NCBI GenBank assembly: GCA_964642165.1
Contig: CAZXOC010000037.1
Coordinates: 1 to 35,862, forward strand
Source: CAYRVX01 sp964642165
GTDB taxonomy: Bacteria; Planctomycetota; Phycisphaerae; SM23-33
Length of the DNA: 35,862 nucleotides
Direction: 5' to 3'
Position 1 is the first letter of the stretch. Every line of letters starts with the position of its first letter. Below the pieces are notes generated by a model. That model ran no database searches and was not told the DNA's origin. It saw nothing but the letters and a program-made list of their open reading frames with translations. The position numbers were made by a program, and so were the translations under genes. Below, piece after piece: positions 1 to 9,420 of this stretch.

Positions 1-2339
1 AGGGCGCGGAGTTGGGCGGGGTGGAAGGTGGCGGTCCACTTGCCGCCGGGGGCCTGGAGGGGGCGTCCGGTCGCCGCGTCGAGGAGGCGGCCGGGGGCGG
101 GCAGCGTGATGGTGACGTTCTCCTTGGCGATCAGGGCGGTGTTGACGACGGCCAGCCACGTGCCGTGCCGCTTGGTCTCGATCCGCCGGACGACGACCTC
201 GGCGTCGGACGAGGCGCGGGGCAGGGGCTCGCTCGGCAGCGCCGGCAGGGAGAGGAAGGCGGCGTTGAAGTCACGGACGTACTCGGGGAAGCCGCGGTTG
301 AAGCTGTTGCCCGCCAGGTAGCCGACGAAGCGCGGGTCGCCGTGGGCGACGGCGCGGGCCTCGCCGATCATGCAGTACGGCCCGGCGCGCTCGACGTCGG
401 CGACGAAGTAGCCCAGCAGGTCGTCCTTGCCGACGTGCATCTCGTTCTCGTTCAGGGGGTAGTGGCGGACGATCGCCAGCCCGGACGGCGTGCGGAAGGC
501 GTCGAACGCCCGCGGCGAGGCCACGGAGTACAGCCGGTGGAACGTGTAGGTCAGCAGGACGCCGTCGGCGCCGCGGTAGTGCTGCGGGTCGGCCCAGGGC
601 ACGGCGTGCTGCCACTCCCAGCCGCCCCACGTCTGGCGGGGGGCGAGCATCGCGCGGAGGTGCATGTCGCCCGTGACCACCTTCTCCCAGGCGAGGGCCC
701 GCACCCAGCGGAAGTCCTTGTGGTCGATCCCCGCCAGCGTCCGCGCCCAGCCGTTCGGGTCGTCGTTGACCACGACGGTCTTCCACTTCCAGGCGTCCTT
801 GCGCCCCGCCGCGGCGATCGTGTACGGCAGGGAGACGCCGGGCTCACTGGCGTCGGTCGTGTAGAGGACGACCGCGTTGGGGTCGACCTTCTCGCGCAGG
901 TAGCGGCACAGGGCGCGGTTGAACTCCAGGCGCTTGGTGAACCACCACTCGTAGTACTTTGCCAGCAGCGCCTTGTCGCGCTGCAGGTCGTCGCGTGAGG
1001 CGGCCCGGCCGGCGCTGGCCTCGCGGGCGAAGCGGGCGAGGTTCCCGTCGTTGAAGCTGATGGGGTTGGCCTCGGGCCGCGGCCGAAACCACGCCCCCAG
1101 GAAGCGGACCTTGTCCTTGTGGCGGACGATGGTGAGGTCCAGGAGCTTGCGGGCGTCGTCGAGGAAGTCGGGGTCGGCGAGGTCCGCGTTGGTCTTGTGG
1201 ACCCAGGGGATGTGCGTGTAGTCCTTGCCGCCGTTGAGGCGCCGGCAGCGGCGCTGGCTGCCGATGGCCTTGGTCGGGTCCTGGCCGATGCTGCCGGCGT
1301 ACTCGTAGTACGGCAGCACGTGGAAGTCGTACCGCCCGAGCATGGTCAGGATCTCCTGCCACAGCCGCGGCGTGGACGAGGCGTTGTACCACGCGCTGCC
1401 GCCGTGGGCGGAGCAGTCCCACCCCTGGTTGTGCCCGAACTCCAGCAGGTCCTTGCAGAACGTGTTCATCCCCAGGAACTGCATCAGCCGGGCCTTGTAC
1501 TCGAACCAGTCCACCGGACGCTCGACCCCGCGCAGGCGCGGGTCCTTCTCCGCCGCGCTGTGGCCCTGCGAGATGACACCGTCGGCCATCTCCTCCCGGA
1601 AGAACAGGTGGCGCCGCGGCAGGCCCGCGGGCGGGTAGTGGATCTTCAGCCGAAACCGGTTGGGGTCGTCGACCTCGAACAGGCGGATCCTCGACGCCGC
1701 CGCGCCCGCCGACCTCGGGGCGTTGATCGCCCGCGGCTGGGCGAGGATGACCCAGAACCCATCGGCCGGCAGCAGCGGCCGGAGCTGCCGACCGCGCGGC
1801 CGCTTGATCCCGGGGAACCGGTCGTGAAGGAAGAACAGCTGCCGCCACGTCGTGTACGTGCCGGAGAGCGGTACGCGGACGGACTCGGGGTTGTTGTTGA
1901 CGTACTTGCCCTTCAGGCAGTCGCCGATGGTCGCGCCGGTGTGCACGCCCCGGGCCGTCTCGCAGCCCCAGTTGCAGAGGAACAGGCTCCGCGGGCGGTC
2001 CTCGGGGAAGTCCACGGCCAGGACGTAGCACGCGCCGGCCTTCAGCCCCCGCCCCTGCCCGACGCGGAAGGCCATGTACTTCGCCTCGCCCGCGTCGTTG
2101 GGCAGCACGCGGCAGGGGCGTGCGAGGATGCTCGCCACCTTGCTGACGCCCTTGGGGAACTCGGCGAAGCGCACGTCGTCGCCGGGGCGGGCGCAGTCGA
2201 TCTCCTGGAGGAGTCTCAGCCGGCCGAACGGCCTGCCCGCATCGGCCATCTCCGCGCGGGCCCGCCCGGCGAGAAACGACGAAGCCACCACGATTCCCAG
2301 CACCCCCGCGACGGCCGGGGCACGCCGAACACACATCAT
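1..2339 (-). CDS. Secreted protein of unknown function, possibly glycoside-hydrolase-like (3' end truncated)
   Basis: The frame is open from the ATG at 2339 to the window edge, 779 codons with no stop, so the C-terminus is missing. A GGAGGAG ribosome site lies 4 nt before this ATG; a second ATG follows immediately and would give 7 nt spacing. Residues 1-29 form a signal peptide (RRAPAVAGVLGIVVASSFLAG, then ARA), so export is likely. The middle is rich in aromatic residues (VDWFEYKARLMQFLGMNTF, later HVLPYYEYAGS) in a pattern that resembles TIM-barrel glycoside hydrolases. The visible end (KRHGTWLAVVNTALIAKENV, then LPAPGRLLDAATGRPL) resembles the C-terminal beta-sandwich that often closes such enzymes. 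I cannot assign a family or catalytic acids. It is divergent from the propeller gene at 2472, with a shared 132-bp upstream region. The hydrolase idea is inference; the reading frame and signal peptide are seen directly. Confidence 0.75.
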   Translation of the reverse strand, partial: MMCVRRAPAVAGVLGIVVASSFLAGRARAEMADAGRPFGRLRLLQEIDCARPGDDVRFAEFPKGVSKVASILARPCRVLPNDAGEAKYMAFRVGQGRGLKAGACYVLAVDFPEDRPRSLFLCNWGCETARGVHTGATIGDCLKGKYVNNNPESVRVPLSGTYTTWRQLFFLHDRFPGIKRPRGRQLRPLLPADGFWVILAQPRAINAPRSAGAAASRIRLFEVDDPNRFRLKIHYPPAGLPRRHLFFREEMADGVISQGHSAAEKDPRLRGVERPVDWFEYKARLMQFLGMNTFCKDLLEFGHNQGWDCSAHGGSAWYNASSTPRLWQEILTMLGRYDFHVLPYYEYAGSIGQDPTKAIGSQRRCRRLNGGKDYTHIPWVHKTNADLADPDFLDDARKLLDLTIVRHKDKVRFLGAWFRPRPEANPISFNDGNLARFAREASAGRAASRDDLQRDKALLAKYYEWWFTKRLEFNRALCRYLREKVDPNAVVLYTTDASEPGVSLPYTIAAAGRKDAWKWKTVVVNDDPNGWARTLAGIDHKDFRWVRALAWEKVVTGDMHLRAMLAPRQTWGGWEWQHAVPWADPQHYRGADGVLLTYTFHRLYSVASPRAFDAFRTPSGLAIVRHYPLNENEMHVGKDDLLGYFVADVERAGPYCMIGEARAVAHGDPRFVGYLAGNSFNRGFPEYVRDFNAAFLSLPALPSEPLPRASSDAEVVVRRIETKRHGTWLAVVNTALIAKENVTITLPAPGRLLDAATGRPLQAPGGKWTATFHPAQLRA

Positions 2340-2471
2340 CGCACTCCTCCCACGGGGGCTTAGCCGCTGCGGGGCCGCTGCCGCCCGCGCGGCGAGGGCA
2401 AGCTAGCACACCTCCGGCCGGCACGCTACAGTAACTCGATCCACGTCGGTCCCCTTGCAGGAGACGAAGCC

Positions 2472-5400
2472 GTGAGGAACATGCGGATGCGTCTGGTGGC
2501 AGCCGGGACCATCGTCCTGTTTCTGGCCGGCGGGGCGCGGGCCGGCGGGCCCGCCGAGGCGGCAGGGAAGATCCTGCACGCGACGGGCGTTCGGGGCGGC
2601 TTGATCGTGCACCTCGGCTGCGGCCCTTCGACAAGCTCAGGGCAGGCGGGGGCGCTGACGGCCGCACTGCGGGCGGACGACCGGTATCTCGTCCACGGCC
2701 TGGACGGGGACCCGGCCAACGTCGCGAAGGCCCGCGAGCACATCCGGTCGCTGGGCCTCTATGGCGGCGTCTCGGTGGCGCGCCTCTCCGGCGGCCGCCT
2801 GCCCTACGCCGACAACCTCGTGAACCTGCTCGTCTCGGCGGACCTGGGCGAGGTCCCCATGGCCGAGGCGATGCGGGTGCTGGCCCCGGGCTGCGTGGCC
2901 TACGTCAAGACGGGCGGCACGTGGACGACGACGCGCAAGCGCCGGCCCGCTGAGATCGACGAATGGACGCACTACCTCCACGGCCCGGACAACAACGCCG
3001 TGGCCGCGGACCGCGTGGTCGGCCCGCCCCGGCGCATCCAGTGGACGCAGGAGCCCAAGAGCGACCGGCACCATGACTCGATCGGCGGCTTCCGGGCGGT
3101 CGTATCGGCCGGGGGACGAATCTTCTCCATCGAGGACGAGGGCCCCGTCGAGCTGCCCTATTGGCCGGGCGAGTGGTGCCTCAAGGCGCGCGACGCGTTC
3201 AACGGCAAGCTCCTGTGGCGGCGGCCGATCCGGGAATGGGAGCCCGTGGCCCGGCCTCACCGTACCGGGCCCGTGCAACAGCCGAGGCGCCTCGTCGCCG
3301 TCGGCGAGCGGGTGTACGTCACGCTGGGGCTCCGCGCGCCGGTGACGGCGCTCGACGCCGCGACCGGCGAGGTCCTGCACACCTACCGGGGCACGGAGAG
3401 GACCCAGGAGATCCTCTGCGACGACGGCGTGCTGGTCCTGGTCGTCGGCGATCCCACCTACCCCACGGGGATCGCCTACCTCCGGCAGCGGGCCCAGCGG
3501 TACGGGCACGACGTGGCCAGGGACCCGTCGATCGTCGCCGACCCCGCGTGCCGCGTCGTGGCGGTGGACGCGAAGTCCGGCCGCGAGCTGTGGCGCAAGT
3601 CCGGCGCGGAGACGAAGGGCTACGTGGCGATGTCCCTCGCGGTGCGCGGCGACCGCGCCGTCTTCCAGAACGCCCGTCACCTCCTGTGCCTGGCCAAGGC
3701 GACCGGCAAGGAGGTGTGGCGCGCCGCCCGCACGACGTTCATCAAGAGCCCGGGCACGCCCCCGGCGGTGGTCCTCGGCGAGCGGGCCGTCTACTCCGCC
3801 GACGGCAAGGCGCTCGTCGCCTTCTCGCTGGCCGACGGACGGGAGCTGTGGCAAGTGAAGTCCCGCGAGGGCCACCCCGTCTCGGGCCCGAACGTCTTCC
3901 TGATCGGCAACCACGTCTGGCTCGACTACCGGGGCGGCCTGAATCCGCGGACGGGCGAGCTCGTCCGGCCGGTGGGCACGCCCCGCAAGGACACGATGAG
4001 CCACCATCGCTGCTATCGCGACAAGGCCACAACGAGGTATCTCCTGATCGGCTCCAACGGCGTCGAGTTCCTCCCGCTCGGGACGCGGGAGGACATCTCG
4101 CACAACTTCGTCCGGGGCACGTGCCAGTACGGGATCGTGCCCTGCAACGGCCTGCTCTACGCGACGCCCGACAACTGCGAGTGCAATCGCTCCGCGAAGC
4201 TGAACAGCTACCTGGCGCTGGCGCCGGCGAGGACGACGGCGCGGGCGCGACGGGTCGCGCCTCGTCTCGAGCGCGGCCCGGCCTACGGCGAGCGGACGGA
4301 GCGGCGCGCAGCCCGCGATCCGCAATCGAAGGACTGGCCCGCGTTCCGCCACGATGCGGCGCGAAGCGGAACGACCGCGTCCGTTGTGCCGAGAGACCTG
4401 ACGCGGCGATGGGTCGCCGAGATCGGCGGCCGGCTCAGCCAGGCCGTCGTCGCCGGCGGAAAGGTCTTCGTATCGGCCATCGACGCCCACACCGTCCACG
4501 CGCTGGACGAGCGGAACGGCAAGGTCCTCTGGCGGCACGTTGCGGGCGGCCGGGTCGACTCCCCCCCCACCATCCACGACGGGCGAGTCCTGTTCGGCTC
4601 GGCGGACGGGTGGGTGTACTGCCTGCGGGCGTCGGACGGGAAGCTGGCGTGGCGGCTCCGCGTGGCGCCGGAAGAGCGGCTGATCGGCGCGTGGGACCAG
4701 CTCGAGTCGCCCTGGCCGGTCCACGGCGGCGTGCTCGTCGTCAACGACACGCTCTACTGCGCCGCCGGAAGGTCCACGTTCCTGGACGGCGGCATCCACC
4801 TGCTCGGGCTCGACCCGGCCACCGGCGAGAAGCGCTGCGAGCACCTCTTCTCCGGCCCGTGGGACGAACAGGGACGCCACCAGGTCGTTCGCGCCGCGGG
4901 CAAGAAGGACATCGAGGGCGGGCTGAACGACGTCCTGTCCAGCGACGGCACGTGCCTGTACCTGCGCAACAACGCCTTCGACCTGGCGTGCAAGCCCGTC
5001 AAGAGCGGCATCCGCCCGCACCTGTTCGCCTCGGCCGGGTTCCTCGACGACGCCTGGAACCACCGGACCGCCTGGACGATCGACACCGTCCTGCGATACG
5101 GCGCCACGCCGCAGTACCTGCCCTTCAGCGGGAAGAACGTCAAGCCCGACGGCGAGATCCTGACCTTCGACGGCAAGGAGCTCTTCGGCCTGAAGGCCTA
5201 TCCCGTGGGCAGGCATTCCGTCTTCGATCCCCGCAAATCGGGCTACGCGCTGTTCTCGGGCACGATCGCCGACCGACCGGCGGGCGGCGGTCCCGCGGGG
5301 CAGGTGCCCGCCGAGATCAAGGGCCGCGGCGCCCGGAAGGGCAGGAAGGGCCGGCGGGCCGGGAAGGCCGCCCGCAAGGGCGCCGGCCGGGCGCCGCTTA

Positions 5401-5696
5401 GCTACACCGGGCGGTGGCTCGTTCGCGTCGAGGTCGCCGCCCGGGGCATGGTCCGCACCGCCGACGCCCTGTTCGTCGCCGGCACGCCGAACGTCTACGA
5501 CCCAGGCGACCCCTCGGGCGCCATCCGCGGCCGCAAGGGCGGCGTACTGCTGGTCGTCTCGCCGTCCGACGGCAGGACGCTCGCTGAATACCCGCTCGTC
5601 TCCCCGCCGGTCTTCGACGGGCTGATCGCGGCCAACGGGCGGCTGTACGTCTCGGCGCGGGACGGCCGCCTGCTCTGCATGGGCGCCGCCGAGTAG
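2472..5696 (+). CDS. Methyltransferase-like domain fused to PQQ-type beta-propellers, secreted
   Basis: The start is the GTG at 2472, with CAGGAG 8 nt upstream; the ATG at 2481 is too far from that site. Residues 1-24 are a signal peptide ending GGARA. Residues 41-150 resemble a class I SAM methyltransferase Rossmann core (VHLGCG at 46-51, LVHGLDGD at 73-80, LPYADNLVNLLVSADLG at 110-126). Its glycine-rich loop is interrupted by PSTSSGQA (52-59), encoded by a short dispersed repeat. Residues about 160-585 and 623-1074 carry repeats such as LDAATGEVLHTY, VDAKSGRELWRKSG and LDERNGKVLWRH, typical of PQQ/BamB-like propeller blades. An Arg-rich linker (about 589-622) and a Lys/Arg/Gly-rich segment (about 947-975) separate or interrupt the blades. 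Planctomycetes have many such fusions. Their role is unknown and methyltransferase activity is doubtful, because the protein is exported and its loop is broken. Confidence 0.88.
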   Translation: MRNMRMRLVAAGTIVLFLAGGARAGGPAEAAGKILHATGVRGGLIVHLGCGPSTSSGQAGALTAALRADDRYLVHGLDGDPANVAKAREHIRSLGLYGGVSVARLSGGRLPYADNLVNLLVSADLGEVPMAEAMRVLAPGCVAYVKTGGTWTTTRKRRPAEIDEWTHYLHGPDNNAVAADRVVGPPRRIQWTQEPKSDRHHDSIGGFRAVVSAGGRIFSIEDEGPVELPYWPGEWCLKARDAFNGKLLWRRPIREWEPVARPHRTGPVQQPRRLVAVGERVYVTLGLRAPVTALDAATGEVLHTYRGTERTQEILCDDGVLVLVVGDPTYPTGIAYLRQRAQRYGHDVARDPSIVADPACRVVAVDAKSGRELWRKSGAETKGYVAMSLAVRGDRAVFQNARHLLCLAKATGKEVWRAARTTFIKSPGTPPAVVLGERAVYSADGKALVAFSLADGRELWQVKSREGHPVSGPNVFLIGNHVWLDYRGGLNPRTGELVRPVGTPRKDTMSHHRCYRDKATTRYLLIGSNGVEFLPLGTREDISHNFVRGTCQYGIVPCNGLLYATPDNCECNRSAKLNSYLALAPARTTARARRVAPRLERGPAYGERTERRAARDPQSKDWPAFRHDAARSGTTASVVPRDLTRRWVAEIGGRLSQAVVAGGKVFVSAIDAHTVHALDERNGKVLWRHVAGGRVDSPPTIHDGRVLFGSADGWVYCLRASDGKLAWRLRVAPEERLIGAWDQLESPWPVHGGVLVVNDTLYCAAGRSTFLDGGIHLLGLDPATGEKRCEHLFSGPWDEQGRHQVVRAAGKKDIEGGLNDVLSSDGTCLYLRNNAFDLACKPVKSGIRPHLFASAGFLDDAWNHRTAWTIDTVLRYGATPQYLPFSGKNVKPDGEILTFDGKELFGLKAYPVGRHSVFDPRKSGYALFSGTIADRPAGGGPAGQVPAEIKGRGARKGRKGRRAGKAARKGAGRAPLSYTGRWLVRVEVAARGMVRTADALFVAGTPNVYDPGDPSGAIRGRKGGVLLVVSPSDGRTLAEYPLVSPPVFDGLIAANGRLYVSARDGRLLCMGAAE
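2623..2643 (+). repeat. Short dispersed palindromic repeat inserted in a coding sequence
   Basis: The core at 2625-2641 reads CCTTCGACAAGCTCAGG, flanked by inverted ends GCCCT and AGGGC, 21 nt in all. From general knowledge this motif recurs in many bacterial genomes, where its in-frame translations give peptides such as STSSGQ, ALSLSKG and PELVEG. It appears once in this window. It sits in frame in the SAM-binding loop of the host gene and adds about seven codons compared with the usual LGCGDG form of this domain, as I remember it. Confidence 0.7.
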
Positions 5697-5710
5697 CCGA
5701 ACGGGGCGTG

Positions 5711-8700
5711 CTACGGTCGCTGCCCGCCCGGCACGCGGTACATGGGCAGGTAGCGGTAGTAGACTTCCAGCGTCAGCGTGGACAGGGCGGTGGCGTAGAT
5801 TCGCCCTCCCCGGCGGCCGTAGCGGCTGGCGCGCTTCTCGTCCCAGCTCCCGTCGCGCTGCTGGTAGCGGACGAGCGTGTCCCTCACGCGCGGGTTCCAC
5901 CGCCGCCACGCGTCGTTCTGCAACTGCATCAGCGCCAGCGAGGCGTAGTACCAGTAGTAGTACATCCGGTCCGTCTCGCCGGGGAAGTCGATATAGTCGC
6001 AGGCCTCCCGGATCTGCTCGTCGGTGAGTTCCTGGCCGAGGAGGATGCGGCTGAAGAGCGCCTCGGCGGTCATCGCCTTGCGTGGCGAGGCGTTCTGGTA
6101 GCCGGCGAGCACGCGGTGCGGCGGCCTGCTGGCGAAGTCGAGCCAGAGGAAGGCCAGCCGGCGCGTCTCCGCGGGGATCTTCACGCCCGCTTCCTCGATG
6201 CTGTGCAGGGCCATCACCTGCCAGCCGAAGACGCTCGTGTCGCCCGGGTCGCCGGGCTGGTAGCGCCACCCGCCGGTCCGGCGGTTCTGGGCGTTGATGA
6301 TGAAGCGGGCGGCCTTGATGGCGGCGGCCTTGTAGTACGGCTCGCCGGTCATGGCGGCCGCCTCGCCGACGGCCAGGGCGGCGATGGCCTGGCTGTACAT
6401 GTCGCCGCCGAAGCGGAGGTCGCCGTCGTCCTTCTGGCGCGCGCAGATGTAGTCGATGGCCTTGCGGACGGCCTGCTGGTAGGGCCCTTGCTTGGTGGGC
6501 GTGTGGTCGGCGGCGAGGAAGCACAGCGCCGCCAGGCCGGTGATGGCGATGTCGTTCTTCCCCCGTCGTCCGGAGCCCTTCTGCCCCGGGCGGAACGGCC
6601 AGTGCCCGTCCTTCTCCTGCGTGCGGGCCAGGTACGCCAGGGCCCGCGCGACGGCGGCCTCGGTCTCCTTCGAGCCGCCCATGTCGTCGATGAACTTCTG
6701 CCGCTGCTCGAAGGACCGCTGGAAGAAGGCGTCCGGCGAGGCGCTCTTGCCCACCGGCGCCAGCGGCATCAGCGGGGTGAGCATCGCCGTGGGGGCGAGG
6801 CGGTCGGTGGTGGGCTTGGCATCGGTCGGGCGGCCCAGCGACGCCAGGGCGGGACGGATCAGGCTCGCGGCGTTCAGGCGCGCCGGCGAGACGCTTGCCA
6901 GGGCGGTCGCCGCCCTCGGCGCCGCCGCCGACGGGGCTGCGCTCACCAGCGAGCGGGCCTCCAGGTCGCCCGGCGGACGGACCGCCGTGGCGGGCACCCG
7001 CGGCTCGGCGCCCGTCGCCGCCTTCGGCGACGCCAGCGCGGGCAGCTTGATCTCCGGGCCGTCCGCCGCGGCGGCGATGTCGACGGCCACCGGGGCCCCC
7101 GTGCCCCGCGGCGGGTGGCTGACGGCCGCGACCACCGCGATCGAATCGCCGACCTTCTCGGCGGTCGGCACGGCCAGCAGGGCCAGGGACGCCTGGCCTC
7201 GGGGCGAGGCGGTCGTGGCCTGCGTGGCGGCGGCGTGGAGGGCCGGGGCGGCTGGGGCCGTCGCCGGCGTCGCCGAAATCCGCCGCGCCGGCGTCCGCGG
7301 GACGTCCACGGCCAGCTCCGTGCGAATCGGCGGGGAGGGCGCGGCCGCGATGCGTTCGGCGTCGGGCAGGGCGGGCCGCTCGGCCGCGGGCACCTCGGCG
7401 AGGCTCTCGGTCTCCGGGCGAAGCGCCGCGGCGGCGAGCCGCACCGCCTCGGGGGCGACCGTCGGCGCCTCGGTCCGCGCGGGGGTCCGCTCGGCGACGG
7501 CGGGTGCCTCGGGCCTGGGCTGGAGGCGGTGCTCGGCCTCGACGATGGGCGCCTCGGGCGACAGGCGAAGGGTGGGCGTGTCGCTGCGAACCGGCGGCTG
7601 GGGCAGCGAGACGGGCTCGGCGGAGGTGGCCGGCTTGATCAGCCGGGGCGCCTCCGGCTGGACCGTCAGCGGCACGGGGCGGACCTCCGCCCGCGGGACG
7701 TTCAGGCGGGCCTGCTGCGGCGCCGCGGGGGCAATCGCCGTCGGGCGCGGACGGATCAGCTCCGCCAGCGCGGGGTCGCGGACCGGCAGCTCGGAGACGG
7801 GCAGGTCGGTGATCTGCTGGCGGATCTGCATCCGCATCTGGACCTCTTCGGCCTGTTCGAGGTTGACGGCCGTCGTCAGTCCCGCGGCCTCCGCCACGTG
7901 GTGCAGGAGCGGCTTGTAGATGAAGAACAGGCTCATCAGCATCGTCATGCCGATGTGCAGCAGCAGCGAGATGGCGATGCACTTCTGGAGCAGGCTGAGG
8001 TGCTTGTAGCCCGCGGCACGGAGGAACAGCAGCAGCGGCACGAGCAGGGCCAGCGCGGCGATCAGCGCCCACCAGCTCCAGGCGAGCTGCGGCGGGGCGC
8101 GGCGCCCGCGGATGGCGTAGACCTCGCGCGACTCGGCGGTGAACAGATCGTAGCCGCCGCGGCCCAGCGGGCGGTCGGAGCTGAAGACGAGGCGGAAGCC
8201 GCCGTCGGCGAGGTGCGGCTCCATCTCGTTGGCCGACGTGTTGATCTCCGGGCCGACGCTGGTCACCTCCCCGCACCGCCCGTCGCTGAGTCGGCAGCGG
8301 TACAGGTCGAAACCGCCGCGCCCGCCCGGGCGGTTGGAGGTGAAATAGAGGAAGTCCCCCGCCGGCGAGACGCAGCAGGCGCCTTCGTGGTGCGGCGTGT
8401 TGACGCCTTCGAGCCGGGTGGCCGGGCGAAACGCCAGGCCCGCCGCTGCCGTCGGCGCCGAAGCCGGCGCNNNNNNNNNNNNNNNNNNNNNNNNNNNNNN
8501 NNNNNNNNNNNNNNNNNNNNNNNNNNNNNNNNNNNNNNNNNNNNNNNNNNNNNNNNNNNNNNNNNNNNNNGGGTGGCCGGGCGAAACGCCAGGCCCGCCG
8601 CTGCCGTCGGCGCCGAAGCCGGCGCGGAAGCCGGCGCGTTGGCGTCGGCACGCTCGGCGGCGAACAGGTCGTAGTCTCCCAGCCGCCCCTGGCGGATCGT

Positions 8701-9342
8701 CGCGCGCCAGGGCGTGCCGCGGACCTGCTCCTTCGCCGCCGCCTCCCGGTTCGTCGCGAAGATCAGCCGCTTGCCGTCCGGCGTCAGCGCGGGGCTGTAG
8801 TCGTTGTACTTGCTGTTGACGGCCGGACCGAGGTTCAGCGGCGCCGACCAGCCGTCCTTCGTCCGCGCCGCGGCCCACAGGTCGTACTGGCCCAGGCCGC
8901 CGGGGCGGTCCGAGTACAGCAGCAGGAACCGCCCGTCCGGGCTGAGGCGCGGGCCGAGCTCGTCGTGCTCGGTGTTGACGGCCGCGAGAAGCCGCGGCTC
9001 GCCCCAACCGGTTTCCTCGCGCCGGCAGACGTAGATGTCGGCGCCCTCTCCGGGAAGCCCCCGGACGAAGTACAGCTCCTCGCCGTCGGGCGAGAGGCAG
9101 GGCTCGTACTCCTGCCGGTCGGTGTTGACGGCCTGCCCGAGCGCCCGCGGTGCGGTCCAGATCACCTCGCGAACGCGGACGAGGTGGTCCGGGCGCTTCA
9201 GGGCCGACCCGTCGGTCCAGACCTTCCCGCCGGCGTAGTAGTACCACCCCGCCCCGGCCGCGGCCAGGACCACCACCGCCGCCGCCCCTGCCGCCAGCCA
9301 CCACAGCCAGCGGCCCTGGTTCTGCTGTGCGTCTTCGGCCAT
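5711..9342 (-). CDS. TolB-like PD40 propeller / TonB-like anchor / squalene-cyclase-like toroid fusion (crosses an assembly gap)
   Basis: The ATG at 9342 starts MAEDAQQNQG. Fusing the identical 55-bp ends around the N run gives one continuous frame of about 1158 aa. Residues 13-37 are a first membrane span. Residues about 75-350 hold five PD40 (TolB-type) blades with SPDG, TPDG or SPAG cores and GGxGxxDL(W/Y/F) ends. Residues 370-389 are a second span, followed by a short basic loop. A third span (402-423) carries Ser407-LLL-His411, matching the SxxxH signature of TonB anchors that contact ExbB/ExbD. Residues about 437-825 are a Pro/Ala-rich spacer with no recognisable fold. Residues about 831-1158 form an alpha/alpha toroid with QW-type motifs (QEKDGHW, QRDGSW) but no DxDD cyclase acid. 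The predicted topology puts propeller, spacer and toroid outside the membrane. It is last in the TPR-ExbB-ExbD operon. I infer an ExbBD-energised transducer; catalysis is unlikely. Confidence 0.85.
8416..8625. repeat. Duplicated 55-bp contig ends on either side of the N run
   Basis: The copies at 8416-8470 and 8571-8625 are identical and encode the same peptide (APTAAAGLAFRPAT) of the PD40 propeller protein in two different frames relative to the window. They are probably one genomic copy represented twice. Confidence 0.85.
8471..8570. other. Assembly gap (100 N) flanked by a perfect 55-bp overlap
   Basis: Exactly 100 N separate two identical 55-nt sequences, 8416-8470 and 8571-8625. This is the signature of two contigs that overlap by one assembly word but were scaffolded with a fixed-size gap. 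Removing the Ns and one copy (155 nt) restores a single frame through the PD40 gene: the frame upstream of the gap (codons from 9342) continues in the frame that ends at 5711. Extra tandem copies could still have been lost here, because the flank contains a small internal GCCGGCGC repeat. Confidence 0.9.
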
Positions 9343-9420
9343 CTCGTCCCGCCTTGCGCTGCCCTTGGGAAGGGCTTGCTCCCTCGATGGGGTTTCCTGT
9401 ACGCCACACGGGCGGCGAGC

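Noticed and set aside
844..2667. A 607-codon minus-strand frame over the first gene
   Set aside because: It is in a different frame from the true gene (1-2339), which has a signal peptide, ribosome site and ordinary protein composition. The false frame is Arg/Pro-rich.
2592..2921. Active SAM methyltransferase
   Set aside because: The protein has a signal peptide and the glycine loop is broken by an inserted repeat; catalysis outside the cytoplasm with SAM is unlikely.
5711..6725. Active squalene or hopene cyclase domain
   Set aside because: QW-type motifs are present but the DxDD catalytic acid is absent, and the domain is predicted to lie outside the cytoplasm.
2637..8651. A 2004-codon open frame on the minus strand running across several genes
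   Set aside because: It lies antisense to the propeller gene and out of frame with the PD40/TonB-like gene, passes through the N run, and encodes Arg/Pro/Ala-rich peptide with no domain. It is a GC-rich shadow.
5711..9342. A real frameshift in the PD40/TonB-like gene at the N run
   Set aside because: The shift disappears when the duplicated 55-bp end and 100 N are removed, so it is an assembly effect.
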